From positions 248,001 through 312,000 of the forward strand of contig JAOPYE010000040.1 in the NCBI GenBank assembly GCA_025964775.1: a DNA stretch of 64,000 nucleotides. The letters are read 5' to 3'. Shown here piece after piece: positions 8,916 to 17,534 of the stretch. The stretch is from Marmoricola sp. (GTDB taxonomy: Bacteria > Actinomycetota > Actinomycetes > Propionibacteriales > Nocardioidaceae). Positions within the stretch are counted from its first letter, which is position 1. Each line of letters begins with the position of its first letter. The notes under the pieces are model-generated. The model did no database searches. It was not told where the DNA came from and worked only from the letters and a program-made list of their open reading frames with translations. Position numbers and translations under genes: made by a program.

Positions 8916-10762
8916 CCGGCGTACAGGGCGTCGATCTCGACTGCGTAGTTGGCGTGGACGACCCGGCGCTTGAGCTTCAGGGTCGGGGTGAGCTCGGCCG
9001 ATTCCGCCGACCACTCCACAGGCAGGAGGGTCCACTTCTTGACCTGCTCGGGTCGCGAGAGCCGTTCGTTGGCTGCGTCGACCGCCTGGCCGACGATGCC
9101 GAGGATCCCCGGGTGGATGGCCAGGTCGGCGAGGGTGGCGCCCTCGATACCGAGCTTGCCGGCGATGATCGGCGCGACGTCGGGGTCCAGCGTCAGGATC
9201 GCGACGACGTAGGGCTTGCCCTCGCCGTAGGCCAGCGCGTGCCCGACGAGCGGGCTCTCCTTGAGGTAGTTCTCGATGTTGGAGGGCGAGATGTTCTTCC
9301 CCTGCGAGGTGATGATCAGTTCCTTCTTGCGGTCCACGACCCGGAAGAACCCGTCCTCGTCGATCACCCCGATGTCGCCGGTGTGCACCCAGCCGTCGGA
9401 GTCGAGGAGCTCGGCGGTCGCCTCGGGGTTCTCGAAGTAGCTGTCGATGGTGACCGGCCCGCGGGCGAGGATCTCGCCATCGTCTGCCAGCCGGACCTCG
9501 ATCCCGGGCTGGGCCCGGCCCACGGTGCCGAGCCGGAAGGCGCCCGGCCCGCACGCGGTGACCGCACCGCTGGTCTCGCTCATCCCGTAGATGTCGTAGA
9601 TCGAGAAGCCGAGCCCGGCGAAGAACTTCGCGGTCTCCAGCGGCATCGGCGCCGAGGCGCTGCCCGCCCACTCGACCCGGTCGAGGCCGAGCATCGCCTT
9701 CATCGGCATCAGGACGGCAGCGTCCGCGGCCTCGAACCTGGCCTGCAGCTCCGGGCTGGTGGTGTTGCCGTACTCACGTGAGGTGACGTACTCCAGGCCG
9801 GTGGCCATCGCGTCGGCAACCGCCTGCTTCTTCGCCTCGTCCGTCTCCATCGCGAGCAGGCCCTGGATGCCGGTCTGGATCTTCTCCCAGACCCGCGGGA
9901 CCCCGAAGAAGCGCGTCGGCCGGACCTGACCGAGGGCGCCGACCAGCAGCTTCGGGTCGGCGATCAGGAACAGGTGCGCCCCGTTGATCTGCGGCAGGTA
10001 GATGCCCAGGACGCGTTCGGCGACGTGCGCGTACGGCAGGTAGGACAGGGCGATGTGCTCGCCCTCGGAGTTGACCGTCTTGTCGGTGCTGGCCGTCTCG
10101 AACATGATGTTGCGGTGCGTGAGCACGACGGCCTTGGGGTTGCCGGTGGTGCCCGAGGTGTACACGAAGGTCACCGGGTCGCCTGCGTCGATCGCGGTCC
10201 ACCGGCGCTCGACCTCTGCTGCGTGCGTGTCCTGGACGGCCCTGCCGCGCGCGACGAGCTCGTCCCAGGTCAGCGCGTCCGAGAACCTGGCCTCGGCGTC
10301 CATGACGACCACGGCCAGCGGCTTGATCTCGCTCAGGGCCTGGGCCCAGCGTTCGACGTGGTCGGCGTTCTCGAGGAACACCACTGTCGGAGCCGAGTGC
10401 CCGGCGACGTACGCGACCTGGGTGGGGGACAGGGTGTTGTAGATCGAGACCGCCACGGCGCCGGCGTGCATCGCGGCGATGTCGGCCAGGATGTGCTCGA
10501 TCCGGTTGGTGGCCATGATCGCGACCCGGTCACCGGGCTCGACGCCGAGGTCGACGAGCGCCGCGGCCAGGCTGAGTCCCTGCTCGCGCAGCTCGTTCCA
10601 GCTCAGCGTGCGCCAGTCGGTGCTGCCCTCAGGCAGGCCGACCTTGTCGGAGTACGCCGGGTTGTGGCCCTGGACACCGACGGTGTCGGCGAACGCGGTG
10701 GCGATGGTGCGTCCGGCGATGGCGCCGTCGATCTCGGCGCGTTCGGCAAGTACGTCGGTCAT
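8912..10762 (-). CDS. fadD: Long-chain acyl-CoA synthetase, AMP-binding
   Basis: 616 residues of the ANL superfamily; activates a carboxylic acid to an acyl-AMP and then to acyl-CoA. The AMP-binding P-loop is FVYTSGTTGNPKAVVLTH (about residues 180-197), the A5 motif is YDIYGMSETSG, then GWVHTGDIGVIDEDGFF and DRKKELIITSQGKNISP with the C-terminal-domain hinge. The domain composition matches long-chain fatty-acid ligases of the FAA1/FadD15 type. ATG at 10762 follows the gap after the acyl-CoA dehydrogenase gene by 29 bp; the open frame extends further upstream but only as shadow of that gene. It overlaps the MpaB-like gene by 4 bp. Confidence 0.92.
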   Translation of the reverse strand: MTDVLAERAEIDGAIAGRTIATAFADTVGVQGHNPAYSDKVGLPEGSTDWRTLSWNELREQGLSLAAALVDLGVEPGDRVAIMATNRIEHILADIAAMHAGAVAVSIYNTLSPTQVAYVAGHSAPTVVFLENADHVERWAQALSEIKPLAVVVMDAEARFSDALTWDELVARGRAVQDTHAAEVERRWTAIDAGDPVTFVYTSGTTGNPKAVVLTHRNIMFETASTDKTVNSEGEHIALSYLPYAHVAERVLGIYLPQINGAHLFLIADPKLLVGALGQVRPTRFFGVPRVWEKIQTGIQGLLAMETDEAKKQAVADAMATGLEYVTSREYGNTTSPELQARFEAADAAVLMPMKAMLGLDRVEWAGSASAPMPLETAKFFAGLGFSIYDIYGMSETSGAVTACGPGAFRLGTVGRAQPGIEVRLADDGEILARGPVTIDSYFENPEATAELLDSDGWVHTGDIGVIDEDGFFRVVDRKKELIITSQGKNISPSNIENYLKESPLVGHALAYGEGKPYVVAILTLDPDVAPIIAGKLGIEGATLADLAIHPGILGIVGQAVDAANERLSRPEQVKKWTLLPVEWSAESAELTPTLKLKRRVVHANYAVEIDALYAG

Positions 10763-10791
10763 GTGTGCTCCGGGTGAGTTGAACGGGCAGG

Positions 10792-11982
10792 TCAGTAACT
10801 CTTGGGCAAGCCGAGCATCGAGGTCCCGATGTGCGCAAGGACCAGTTGCTCGGACACCGGGATGTTCTTGCCGATCCGGGCATCCCGGAACATCCGCTCG
10901 ACCGGGTACTCCTTGGAGTACGCCATGCCGCCCAGGGTCTGGAACGCCTGGTCGGCCGCCTCCCATGCGACCTGGGCGCCGGTCAGCTTGGCGACGTTGG
11001 CCTCGTTGCCGCACAGCTGTCCGTTGTCGAAGAGCCACGCCGCCTTGTAGGTCATCAACCGGGCCAGCTCGGTCTTGGCCTTGATCTGGGCCAGTGGGAA
11101 CTGGATCGCCTGGTTGGCGCCGATCGGGCGGCCGAAGACGACTCGTTCGCGGGCGTACTTGGCGGCCACGTCCAGTGCCGCGTCCGCGGAGCCGACTCCT
11201 CCGGCGGCAGCCAGGATCCGCTCCGGGTTCAGCACGTCCCAGAGCACGCCGAAGCCCTGGTCCACCTCGCCGAGCACGTTCTCCGCGGGCACGCGCACGT
11301 CGTCGAAGAAGAGCTGGCTGGAGAACAGGATGTTGCTGCCCATCTTGGGGATCGGCGTGTACGACAGCGTGCCGGCGGCCAGCGCTTCCTTGACGTCGAT
11401 GAGGAACAGCGTGAAGCCGTGGGTACGTCCGCCGCCGGCCGAGGCTGCCTCGGCGGCCGGGATCGTCCGGGTGACCGCGACCATCCAGTCGGCGCGTTCG
11501 ACGTTGGAGATCCAGACCTTCTGGCCCTTGATCAGGAAGTCGTCGCCGTCGCGCCGGGCCGCGGTGGTGATCTCGATCGCGTTGCTGCCGGCGTCCGGCT
11601 CGGTCAGCGCGAAGGAGAACTGGATCTTGCCCTCGGCCAGTCCGGGTAGGATCCGCTGCTTCTGCTCGTCGGTCCCGTGGCGTACCAGGGTCATCGCGCC
11701 GAAGCCCGGGGTCGTGACGTAGATGAAGGTGCCCTGGGTGCCGCCCGAGGCGCACAGCGTGTCGTTGGCGACGGCGAGCTCGAGCAGTCCCTGCCCGCCA
11801 CCGCCGTACTCCTCGGGGATGCACAGTCCGAGCCAGCCACCGTCGCCGAGGTCCTTGAAGACCTCGTCGGGGAAGCGGTGCTCCTCTTCGCAGCGCGACC
11901 AGTAGGCGTGGTCGTACTTGGCAGCCACGGCCCCGACGCCCTCACGGACGGCGAGCGCGGATTCGGGCAGGTTGAAGTCCAT
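10792..11982 (-). CDS. Acyl-CoA dehydrogenase
   Basis: 396 residues, the usual length for a monomeric-type acyl-CoA dehydrogenase. Visible elements: MDFNLPESALAVREGVG at the start, FSFALTEPDAGSNAIEITT (flavin-contacting FALTEPDAGS motif), VWISNVERADWMVAVTR, and NPERILAAAGGVGSADAALD with a Glu at the helix-G position used as catalytic base by LCAD and isovaleryl-CoA dehydrogenase. The C-terminal catalytic YEGT motif is absent, consistent with the helix-G base. FAD is the expected cofactor with electron-transferring flavoprotein as acceptor. Its start shares one base (TGATG) with the stop of the preceding gene, so the operon is translationally coupled. Confidence 0.9.
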   Translation of the reverse strand: MDFNLPESALAVREGVGAVAAKYDHAYWSRCEEEHRFPDEVFKDLGDGGWLGLCIPEEYGGGGQGLLELAVANDTLCASGGTQGTFIYVTTPGFGAMTLVRHGTDEQKQRILPGLAEGKIQFSFALTEPDAGSNAIEITTAARRDGDDFLIKGQKVWISNVERADWMVAVTRTIPAAEAASAGGGRTHGFTLFLIDVKEALAAGTLSYTPIPKMGSNILFSSQLFFDDVRVPAENVLGEVDQGFGVLWDVLNPERILAAAGGVGSADAALDVAAKYARERVVFGRPIGANQAIQFPLAQIKAKTELARLMTYKAAWLFDNGQLCGNEANVAKLTGAQVAWEAADQAFQTLGGMAYSKEYPVERMFRDARIGKNIPVSEQLVLAHIGTSMLGLPKSY

Positions 11983-12443
11983 CAGGCGCCTTTTCGTGGT
12001 GCGTCGTGGAGGTGCAGGGAGTCGGGAGCGTGGGCGTGCAGCTCGGCGCTCACGTCGCGGGGGCCGAGGTCGGAGATCGTGTAACCGAACGGGTAGGTCC
12101 GGCTGGCGTCGTGCCGGTACGGGTTGTCCTTGATCCCCATCAGCTGCCCGAGCCGACCGGTGACCTTGGTCATCGCCGCGACCTCGTGGGGGTGCATCGG
12201 TCGCCACCCGTACTTCTCGATGAACCGCACCGGACCGACCAGGGTGGTGGCGAGCAGGTAGCGGAACTCGTGGTTGGGGATGCCGTAGTGGCCGTGGATC
12301 TGGTTGAGCCGCCGGATCGAGGCGTGGGCCCGGTCGGAGTCGACGCCCTCGACCGCGTACTCGTAGCCGATCAGGACGGTGTCGTCGTACCGCTTCTGGC
12401 CGTCGTTCGCGAACCGCCTCAGGTTCGCGTACCGGCTCCTCAT
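11982..12443 (-). CDS. Short MpaB/Lcp-like (DUF2236) protein
   Basis: 153 residues that resemble only part of a DUF2236 protein. KRYDDTVLIGYEYAVEG resembles the family's RxxDT element, and LNQIHGHYGIPNHEFRYLL followed by LVGPVRFIEKYGWRP resembles the 'IHxxYxIxNxDxLYxLxTxxxEPIRWxxRxGWR' block of full-length proteins of about 280-400 residues. The N-terminal third found in longer homologues is missing. The His in QIHGH is a candidate haem ligand by analogy with Lcp. ATG at 12443 has GAGGG about 10 nt upstream; a GTG at 12461, overlapping the previous stop, is an alternative. It may work with the longer DUF2236 protein encoded at the end of the operon, or be a reduced form. Confidence 0.6.
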   Translation of the reverse strand: MRSRYANLRRFANDGQKRYDDTVLIGYEYAVEGVDSDRAHASIRRLNQIHGHYGIPNHEFRYLLATTLVGPVRFIEKYGWRPMHPHEVAAMTKVTGRLGQLMGIKDNPYRHDASRTYPFGYTISDLGPRDVSAELHAHAPDSLHLHDAPRKGA

Positions 12444-12457
12444 GACGCGAGCCCTCG

Positions 12458-13597
12458 TCACAGGCCCAGGGAGCGGCCGATGATTTCCTTCTGGATCTCG
12501 GTCGTCCCGCCGTAGATCGTGGAGATCCGGCTGTCCAGGTACGCCCGCGCGATCGGGTACTCCAGCATGTAGCCGTAGCCGCCGTGGATCTGCACGCCCT
12601 GGTTGACCAGCTTGTTCTGCAGCTCGGTCGCCCAGTACTTCGCCATCGAGGCATCGACCGAGTCGAGCTTGCCGTCCAGGTGCTTGCGCAGGCAGTCGTC
12701 GACCAAGACCTGGGTGATCTTCGCCTCGGTGGCCATCTCGGCGATCGTGAACCGGGTGTTCTGGAACTTCCCGATCGGCTTGCCGAAGGCTTCGCGGGTC
12801 TTCGCGTAGTCCAGGCACAGGTCGACGATGTAGGAGCACGCCGCTGCTGCCTGGGCCGCGATGATCAGCCGCTCCTGGGGGAGGTTCTGCATCAGGTAGA
12901 TGAAGCCCTGCCCCTCCTCGCCGAGCAGGTTCTCCTTGGGCACCTCCACGTCGGTGAACGAGAGCTCCGCAGTGTCCTGCGCGTGCAGGCCGATCTTGTC
13001 GAGGTTGCGGCCACGCTCGAACCCCTCCATGCCGCGCTCGACGACCAGCAGGCTGAAGCCGAGGTGACCGGCTTCCGGGTTCGTCTTGGCCACCACGATC
13101 ACCAGGTCGGAGTGGATGCCGTTGGAGATGAACGTCTTGGAGCCGTTGAGGACGTAGTGGTCGCCCTTGTCGACCGCGGTGGTGCGGACACCCTGGAGGT
13201 CGCTGCCGGCGCCGGGCTCGGTCATCGCGATCGCCGTGATGATCTCGCCGCTCACGCAGCCCGGGAGCCAGCGCTGCTTCTGCTCGTCGTTCGCGATGGC
13301 GGACAGGTAGGGAACGATGATGTCGCTGTGCACCGAGAAGCCCGGGCCGTTGGCACCGGCGCGAGCCTGCTCCTCGGAGACGATGACGTTGTAGCGGAAG
13401 TCGTCGACGCCGGCACCGCCGAACTCCTCGGGAACGTCGAAGCAGAGCAGGCCGAGCTCGCCAGCCTTGGTCCAGAGCTCGCGAGGGACGATCCCGTCCT
13501 TCTCCCACTGGTCGTGGAAGGGCGTGACCTCGCGCTCCATGAACGACCTGACGGTCTTCCGGAAGTCCTCGTGTTCGGAAGTGAAGATGTCGCGCAT
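12458..13597 (-). CDS. Long-chain-type acyl-CoA dehydrogenase
   Basis: 379 residues; first gene of the minus-strand fatty-acid operon. MRDIFTSEHEDFRKTVRSFM opens the N-terminal helical domain, ITAIAMTEPGAGSDLQGV is the flavin/substrate motif, and LPQERLIIAAQAAAACSY carries the helix-G Glu that is the catalytic base in LCAD. At the C-terminus IYGGTTEIQKEIIGR has Gly where medium-chain enzymes have their catalytic Glu, agreeing with an LCAD-like mechanism. ATG at 13597 has AAAGGACG about 9 nt upstream; the longer frame would read into the operator region. Likely controlled by the divergent MerR-family protein through the operators at 13634-13710. Confidence 0.92.
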   Translation of the reverse strand: MRDIFTSEHEDFRKTVRSFMEREVTPFHDQWEKDGIVPRELWTKAGELGLLCFDVPEEFGGAGVDDFRYNVIVSEEQARAGANGPGFSVHSDIIVPYLSAIANDEQKQRWLPGCVSGEIITAIAMTEPGAGSDLQGVRTTAVDKGDHYVLNGSKTFISNGIHSDLVIVVAKTNPEAGHLGFSLLVVERGMEGFERGRNLDKIGLHAQDTAELSFTDVEVPKENLLGEEGQGFIYLMQNLPQERLIIAAQAAAACSYIVDLCLDYAKTREAFGKPIGKFQNTRFTIAEMATEAKITQVLVDDCLRKHLDGKLDSVDASMAKYWATELQNKLVNQGVQIHGGYGYMLEYPIARAYLDSRISTIYGGTTEIQKEIIGRSLGL

Positions 13598-13633
13598 GGG
13601 GCTGGGCGTCCTTTTCTCGGTCGATGACAAGGC

Positions 13634-13710
13634 AACTGTTACAGCAATACTGTCACGATACAAGGGTGCTGTGACGCATCCGACGAAGTTGCCAGTTCTA
13701 CTGTTACAGT
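13634..13710. promoter_or_regulatory. CTGTNAC operator array between acyl-CoA dehydrogenase and merR-type gene
   Basis: Four same-strand CTGTNAC elements are seen at 13636, 13650, 13669 and 13701. TTACAGCAATACTGTCA (13639-13655) matches the LLM-gene operator at 14 of 17 positions, and ACTGTTACAGT (13700-13710) is a perfect 5-1-5 inverted repeat that includes the MerR gene's -10 TACAGT, which ends 6 nt before its GTG. The layout indicates autoregulation plus control of the dehydrogenase operon. Confidence 0.7.
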
Positions 13711-13716
13711 CCAACC

Positions 13717-14451
13717 GTGCCAGTCACTTCCGCGAGCGACCCGACGCCTGTAGACGAGGTCTACACGGTCGACGAGCTCGCCTCGATCACCGGGATGACG
13801 GTCCGTACGACGCGGTACTACGCGGGTCTAGGGCTGCTGCCGCCGCCCTCACGCCGCGGCCGGATGGCCTACTACTCGGCGCAGCACCGCGCCCGGCTCG
13901 AGCTGATCCGCGCGCTCCAGGATCACGGCTTCACGCTGGCCGCGATCGAGAAGTACCTGGCCCGGATCCCGGTCGACGCCTCGGTCGAGGACCTCGCTGT
14001 GCAGCGCGCGATGCTGACGTCGTGGAAGACCGGCGGCCACGAGGTCGTCACCCGGCGGCAGCTCGAGACGCGGGCCGGACGCAAGCTCGACGACGACGCC
14101 ATCGACCGGCTGCTGGCAACGCTCTCGATCGAGCGCCTCGAGGACGGACGCTTCGAGCTGCTCCCGGCCTTCAGCGTCGGCCTGCAGGTCCTGGACCTGC
14201 CGATCCCGGTGGACTCGATGATCGCGGCTGGTGAGGCGATCAACCGGCACATGGTCGAGCTCGCCGACGAGCTCACGGCGGTGCTCAAGGACCGTGTGCT
14301 CGTGCCGTACCTGGAGAGCCCGAAGAGCGAGGCCGACAAGCTCCAGTTCGAGCAGACCATGGCGCGCCTGCGCCAGCTGACCCTCGAAGCGGTGGTCAGC
14401 GGCTTCCAGCGGGCGGCCAACCAGGTGATCACCCGGTCGCTGTCCCGCTAG
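13717..14451 (+). CDS. MerR-family transcriptional regulator
   Basis: 244 residues with an N-terminal MerR winged helix-turn-helix: YTVDELASITGMTVRTTRYY (residues 9-28), AGLGLLPPPSRRGRMAYYS and the recognition of wing 2 in ARLELIRALQDHGFTLAAIE. The long C-terminal region (residues 80-244) is unlike the short dimerisation helices of metal sensors and probably binds a ligand; an acyl-CoA is a reasonable guess from the divergent fatty-acid operon. The start is GTG at 13717 with TACAGT 6 nt before it. It is probably the protein that binds the CTGTNAC operators at its own promoter and at 2150. Confidence 0.87.
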   Translation: MPVTSASDPTPVDEVYTVDELASITGMTVRTTRYYAGLGLLPPPSRRGRMAYYSAQHRARLELIRALQDHGFTLAAIEKYLARIPVDASVEDLAVQRAMLTSWKTGGHEVVTRRQLETRAGRKLDDDAIDRLLATLSIERLEDGRFELLPAFSVGLQVLDLPIPVDSMIAAGEAINRHMVELADELTAVLKDRVLVPYLESPKSEADKLQFEQTMARLRQLTLEAVVSGFQRAANQVITRSLSR

Positions 14452-14461
14452 GTCACCCTCG

Positions 14462-14653
14462 TCACGCCTGCGGCATGATCGCCCAGGCGACGAGGTATCC
14501 GATCACCGCTGCGGGGAAGCCGAAGAACAGCGCGATCACGGCAGCGACCCGGACCAGGGTCGGATCGACCGCGAGGTAGCGGGCCAGGCCGCCGCAGACA
14601 CCGGCGATCAGCTGGTCGTCGTTCGAGCGCATCAGGCGCCTGACGTCGTTCAT
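14462..14653 (-). CDS. PspC-domain small membrane protein
   Basis: 63 residues that are almost entirely one PspC domain: RSNDDQLIAGVCGGLARYLA followed by VDPTLVRVAAVIALFFGFPA and a membrane helix ending in LVAWAIMPQA. PspC proteins sense or buffer envelope stress at the cytoplasmic membrane. It is the third gene of a minus-strand set; its start overlaps the preceding stop as TGATG. It converges on the MerR gene with a 10-bp gap. Confidence 0.88.
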   Translation of the reverse strand: MNDVRRLMRSNDDQLIAGVCGGLARYLAVDPTLVRVAAVIALFFGFPAAVIGYLVAWAIMPQA

Positions 14654-14934
14654 CACGCCTCGACCTCCGACTCGCTCGACTCGGACGACTCGGACGACTC
14701 GGGCGACTCGACCGGTTCGGCCACGGTGCGACGCTGGCGCGAGCCTGCGACCGCGGCGACCAGACCGACGATCCCGGCCACGATCAGCACCGCCGGGAAT
14801 CCGACTGCTGTGTGCCCGAGGTCCGCGTTGGTGGCCTGACCGATCGCCCAGACGGCGGAGATGCCGAGGAAGAACAGCCCGAAGACCAGGTGCGGGACGG
14901 ACAGGGGACGTTTGCTGCTGGGTGTGTTGTTCAT
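14653..14934 (-). CDS. Small two-helix membrane protein, Ser/Glu-rich tail
   Basis: 93 residues, not assigned to a named family. Two hydrophobic stretches (about 15-33 and 45-63) are followed by a basic RQRR and an acidic tail of repeated SSE units (PESSESSESSESEVEA), so the C-terminus is probably cytoplasmic and disordered. It is embedded in a PspC cluster and coupled to both neighbours by stop/start overlaps (ATGA upstream, TGATG downstream), which supports it being a real gene and part of the same envelope-stress module. Confidence 0.78.
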   Translation of the reverse strand: MNNTPSSKRPLSVPHLVFGLFFLGISAVWAIGQATNADLGHTAVGFPAVLIVAGIVGLVAAVAGSRQRRTVAEPVESPESSESSESSESEVEA

Positions 14935-16154
14935 CGCTGCTCCACGGTGATCTGTCCGACGTTGGCATGAAGGTCGAGGGTCAAGGGCGCGACGGTCGTC
15001 GCCGAGGTGCCGATCAGGTGGCGCTGGACCGAGTCCTGGACCCCGCCTCCTGAGTAGCCGGGCACCTCGATGCCGCCTGCGAAGCCGAAGTCGGCGTTGA
15101 CGTCGACGTTGATCGTGCGCGGCACGATCACGTCGATCTGGCCGGCGTGCAGGGTCAGGTGCAAGGTGCGGCCCGCCAGACCCGCCGGATCGCTCACCTG
15201 GGTCAGGTCGAGCCGGATCCGGCCGTTGGTCGCCTGGTAGGACGGCTGGACCGCGATCGCCGAGGCCGGCGCCACGTCGACCGAGCGGCCGCTGAGGTTG
15301 AAGCCCCCGACGACGGTCGCCAGCGCGAGAGCGAGGCAGGACACGAACCCGACCAGGATCAAGCCGCCCGGTCGACCGACGTACGAACCGATCAGCAGCA
15401 TCACGCCGGTGATGGCGATCGCGAGGGCGGGGTAGGCGGCTGGTACGACGTGGGTCGACCCGCTGTCGATCAGCCCCAGCGTGCCGAGGCCGATGGCGAT
15501 CAGCGCGAGGGTCGGCCAGAACCAGATGATGCCGGTGCGCTTGGGGTGCGGCGGAATCAGCGGCGGCTGGGCGACCGGCGGTTGCCAGGCCGGGGGTGCG
15601 GGCGGCGCGTCCGTCGTACCGGCAGCCGGGTAGGGCGTGCCGGCCGGGTCGATCACGGTGTCGGTGGCACCCGACATCGCCCACGCCGGGGCCGGCGCAT
15701 CCGCGGGTGCGCCGTCCGTCGGTACCGGGCCGGCGGCCGCCGTACGCCTGTCGTCCCGGCGGTCACGAGCGATCAGCACGACCCCGATCACGACCGCGAC
15801 GCTCGCGATCGGCCAGCCTGCGTTGAAGCCGTTGAAGGCGTCGCCCATGGCGATCGCGAACGCGATGGCAAGGGCAGCGAGGAGCAGGATCTTGCGGGCG
15901 TCACCACGCACGTGGATCACCGCCCGGTCGTGGCCGTCCTCCGGGACGAAGGCCCAGCAGACGGCGTACACGATGACACCGGCGCCGCCGAACAGGGTCA
16001 GGACGGCGAGCAGCACCCGGATGATGGTCGGGTCGATGCCGAAGTGCCGACCGAGGCCGCCGGCGACACCGGCGACGTAGCGGTCGGAGACACTGCGGCG
16101 CAACCGGTCCAGGTCCTGGTGTGCCGGTCGTTGGTCGTACGTCGTCTCGTTCAT
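14931..16154 (-). CDS. PspC domain protein with LiaF-like C-terminal domain
   Basis: 407 residues. The N-terminus after MNETTYDQRP holds a PspC domain (RYVAGVAGGLGRHFGIDPTI, residues about 25-75), the middle has several membrane helices (ILLLAALAIAFAIAMG, ASVAVVIGVVLIA, a further group near 230-300), and the C-terminal 110 residues form a beta-rich extracytoplasmic region (QIDVIVPRTINVDVNADFGF, DLHANVGQITVEQR) like the LiaF/toastrack domains. The arrangement is typical of regulators that hold a cognate sensor kinase inactive. ATG at 16154 has CACGAT 6 nt upstream, the same motif as the divergent kinase gene, so both are probably read from matching leaderless promoters. Confidence 0.85.
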   Translation of the reverse strand: MNETTYDQRPAHQDLDRLRRSVSDRYVAGVAGGLGRHFGIDPTIIRVLLAVLTLFGGAGVIVYAVCWAFVPEDGHDRAVIHVRGDARKILLLAALAIAFAIAMGDAFNGFNAGWPIASVAVVIGVVLIARDRRDDRRTAAAGPVPTDGAPADAPAPAWAMSGATDTVIDPAGTPYPAAGTTDAPPAPPAWQPPVAQPPLIPPHPKRTGIIWFWPTLALIAIGLGTLGLIDSGSTHVVPAAYPALAIAITGVMLLIGSYVGRPGGLILVGFVSCLALALATVVGGFNLSGRSVDVAPASAIAVQPSYQATNGRIRLDLTQVSDPAGLAGRTLHLTLHAGQIDVIVPRTINVDVNADFGFAGGIEVPGYSGGGVQDSVQRHLIGTSATTVAPLTLDLHANVGQITVEQR

Positions 16155-16163
16155 GACTCCATC

Positions 16164-16229
16164 GTGGTCATCGCCGACCGGGACCACCATCGGGGACGCC
16201 CCTGATCCTGGCTGAGATCGCCCTCAGGG
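16164..16229. promoter_or_regulatory. Divergent promoter region of the PspC/kinase module
   Basis: The 120-bp gap between two divergent genes contains two inverted repeats: GTGGTC (16164-16169) with GACCAC (16182-16187), and CCCTGA (16200-16205) with TCAGGG (16224-16229). Both start codons are preceded by CACGAT at 6 nt. The repeats are candidate binding sites for the LuxR-type response regulator of the module; that is inference from position. Confidence 0.45.
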
Positions 16230-16274
16230 TTCGCACCTGATGTCTGGGAGCGGACGGGATGCCACGATGGGCCC

Positions 16275-17534
16275 ATGAGCACCCCCGCGCCCGGCCAGCC
16301 GCCGCGTGCGTTCCGCAATTCCGACGACGGACTGGTCGGGGGTGTGGCCGCCGGTCTGGCCGACCACCTGCACGTGCCGGTCCTCTGGGTCCGGATCGCG
16401 TTCGTCGTCGGCACCGTGATGGGTGGGTTCGGCGTCCTCTTCTACGCAGCGCTGTGGCTGGTGCTGCCGGTACGCCGGCACTTCTCCGACGCAGCGCCCG
16501 GTCTGGCCGCGGCCGACCGTCAGGGCAAGCGACCGCGCCGGATCCTCAAGCTCACCGACTACGGCCCGTTGATCGCGCTCGGCGCCATCGGCCTCGGGTT
16601 CGTCGTGCTGCTGTCCATGCTCACCGGCCACGGCGGGCTGTTCTGGCCGATGGTGCTGGCGGTGGGCGGCGTGGCGGTGCTGTGGCGCCAGGCCGATGAC
16701 GCGCAGCGGGAGCGCTGGGTCGACTCGACCGGGCGGATCAGCGTGATCCGGGTGATCGTCGGCGGTGGCGGGCCGGCGCCGTACCTGCGCCTGGTCTTCG
16801 GTGCCGTCATGGTTGTCACCGCGATCACCGTGCTCTCGGTCGGCGGCGGTGGCTGGGGAGCCGCCCGCGACGTCGGCCTGGCCACCGCGCTCGGCCTGCT
16901 CGGCGTCGCGCTGATCGCAGGCCCGTGGCTGGTCCGGCTCACCTCCGACCTGTCCGAGGAGCGTGCCGAACGCGTGCGCTCGCAGGAGCGTGCCGATGTG
17001 GCCGCCCACCTGCACGACTCGGTGCTGCAGACGTTGACGCTGATCCAGAAGTCGGCCGGTGATCCGGCTGCGGTCGCCCGCCTGGCCCGTGCCCAGGAGC
17101 GAGATCTGCGTTCATGGCTCTTCGACTCGGCAGGCGGCGATGCGACCACCCTCGCCGCGGCCCTGCGGGCGCTCGGCGGCGAGGTCGAGGACACCTACGC
17201 AGTGCCGGTCGAGGTCGTCTGCGTCGGTGACCTGCCGGTGTCCGAGGACCTGCGTCCGCTCGTGCTCGCAACCCGCGAGGCCGTCGTCAACGCTGCGCGG
17301 CACTCGGGTGCGGCCAAGGTCGACGTCTATGCCGAAGCAGGTACCGAGGCCATCGAGATCTTCATCCGCGACCGCGGGACCGGGTTCGACGTCGACGCGA
17401 TGGCAGCTGATCGGCACGGCGTCCGTGACAGCATCGTGGAGCGCATGCGTCGCCACGGCGGCCGGGCCGAGGTCCGCAGTACAGCAGGCTCGGGCACCGA
17501 AGTCCGACTGACCCAACCGACCAAGGGGGAGTGA
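16275..17534 (+). CDS. PspC-domain sensor histidine kinase
   Basis: 419 residues. Residues 10-70 form a PspC domain (DDGLVGGVAAGLADHLHVPV, then a membrane helix to LWLVLPV), residues 95-220 contain four more membrane segments, and the kinase core follows: RADVAAHLHDSVLQTLTLIQ with the phospho-acceptor His about residue 247 (HisKA_3 type), then an HATPase domain with TREAVVNAARHSGAAKVDVY (N box) and FIRDRGTGFDVDAM (G1 box). It should signal envelope state to the response regulator encoded next, with which it overlaps. CACGAT precedes the ATG by 6 nt. Related PspC kinases occur across actinobacteria. Confidence 0.9.
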   Translation: MSTPAPGQPPRAFRNSDDGLVGGVAAGLADHLHVPVLWVRIAFVVGTVMGGFGVLFYAALWLVLPVRRHFSDAAPGLAAADRQGKRPRRILKLTDYGPLIALGAIGLGFVVLLSMLTGHGGLFWPMVLAVGGVAVLWRQADDAQRERWVDSTGRISVIRVIVGGGGPAPYLRLVFGAVMVVTAITVLSVGGGGWGAARDVGLATALGLLGVALIAGPWLVRLTSDLSEERAERVRSQERADVAAHLHDSVLQTLTLIQKSAGDPAAVARLARAQERDLRSWLFDSAGGDATTLAAALRALGGEVEDTYAVPVEVVCVGDLPVSEDLRPLVLATREAVVNAARHSGAAKVDVYAEAGTEAIEIFIRDRGTGFDVDAMAADRHGVRDSIVERMRRHGGRAEVRSTAGSGTEVRLTQPTKGE

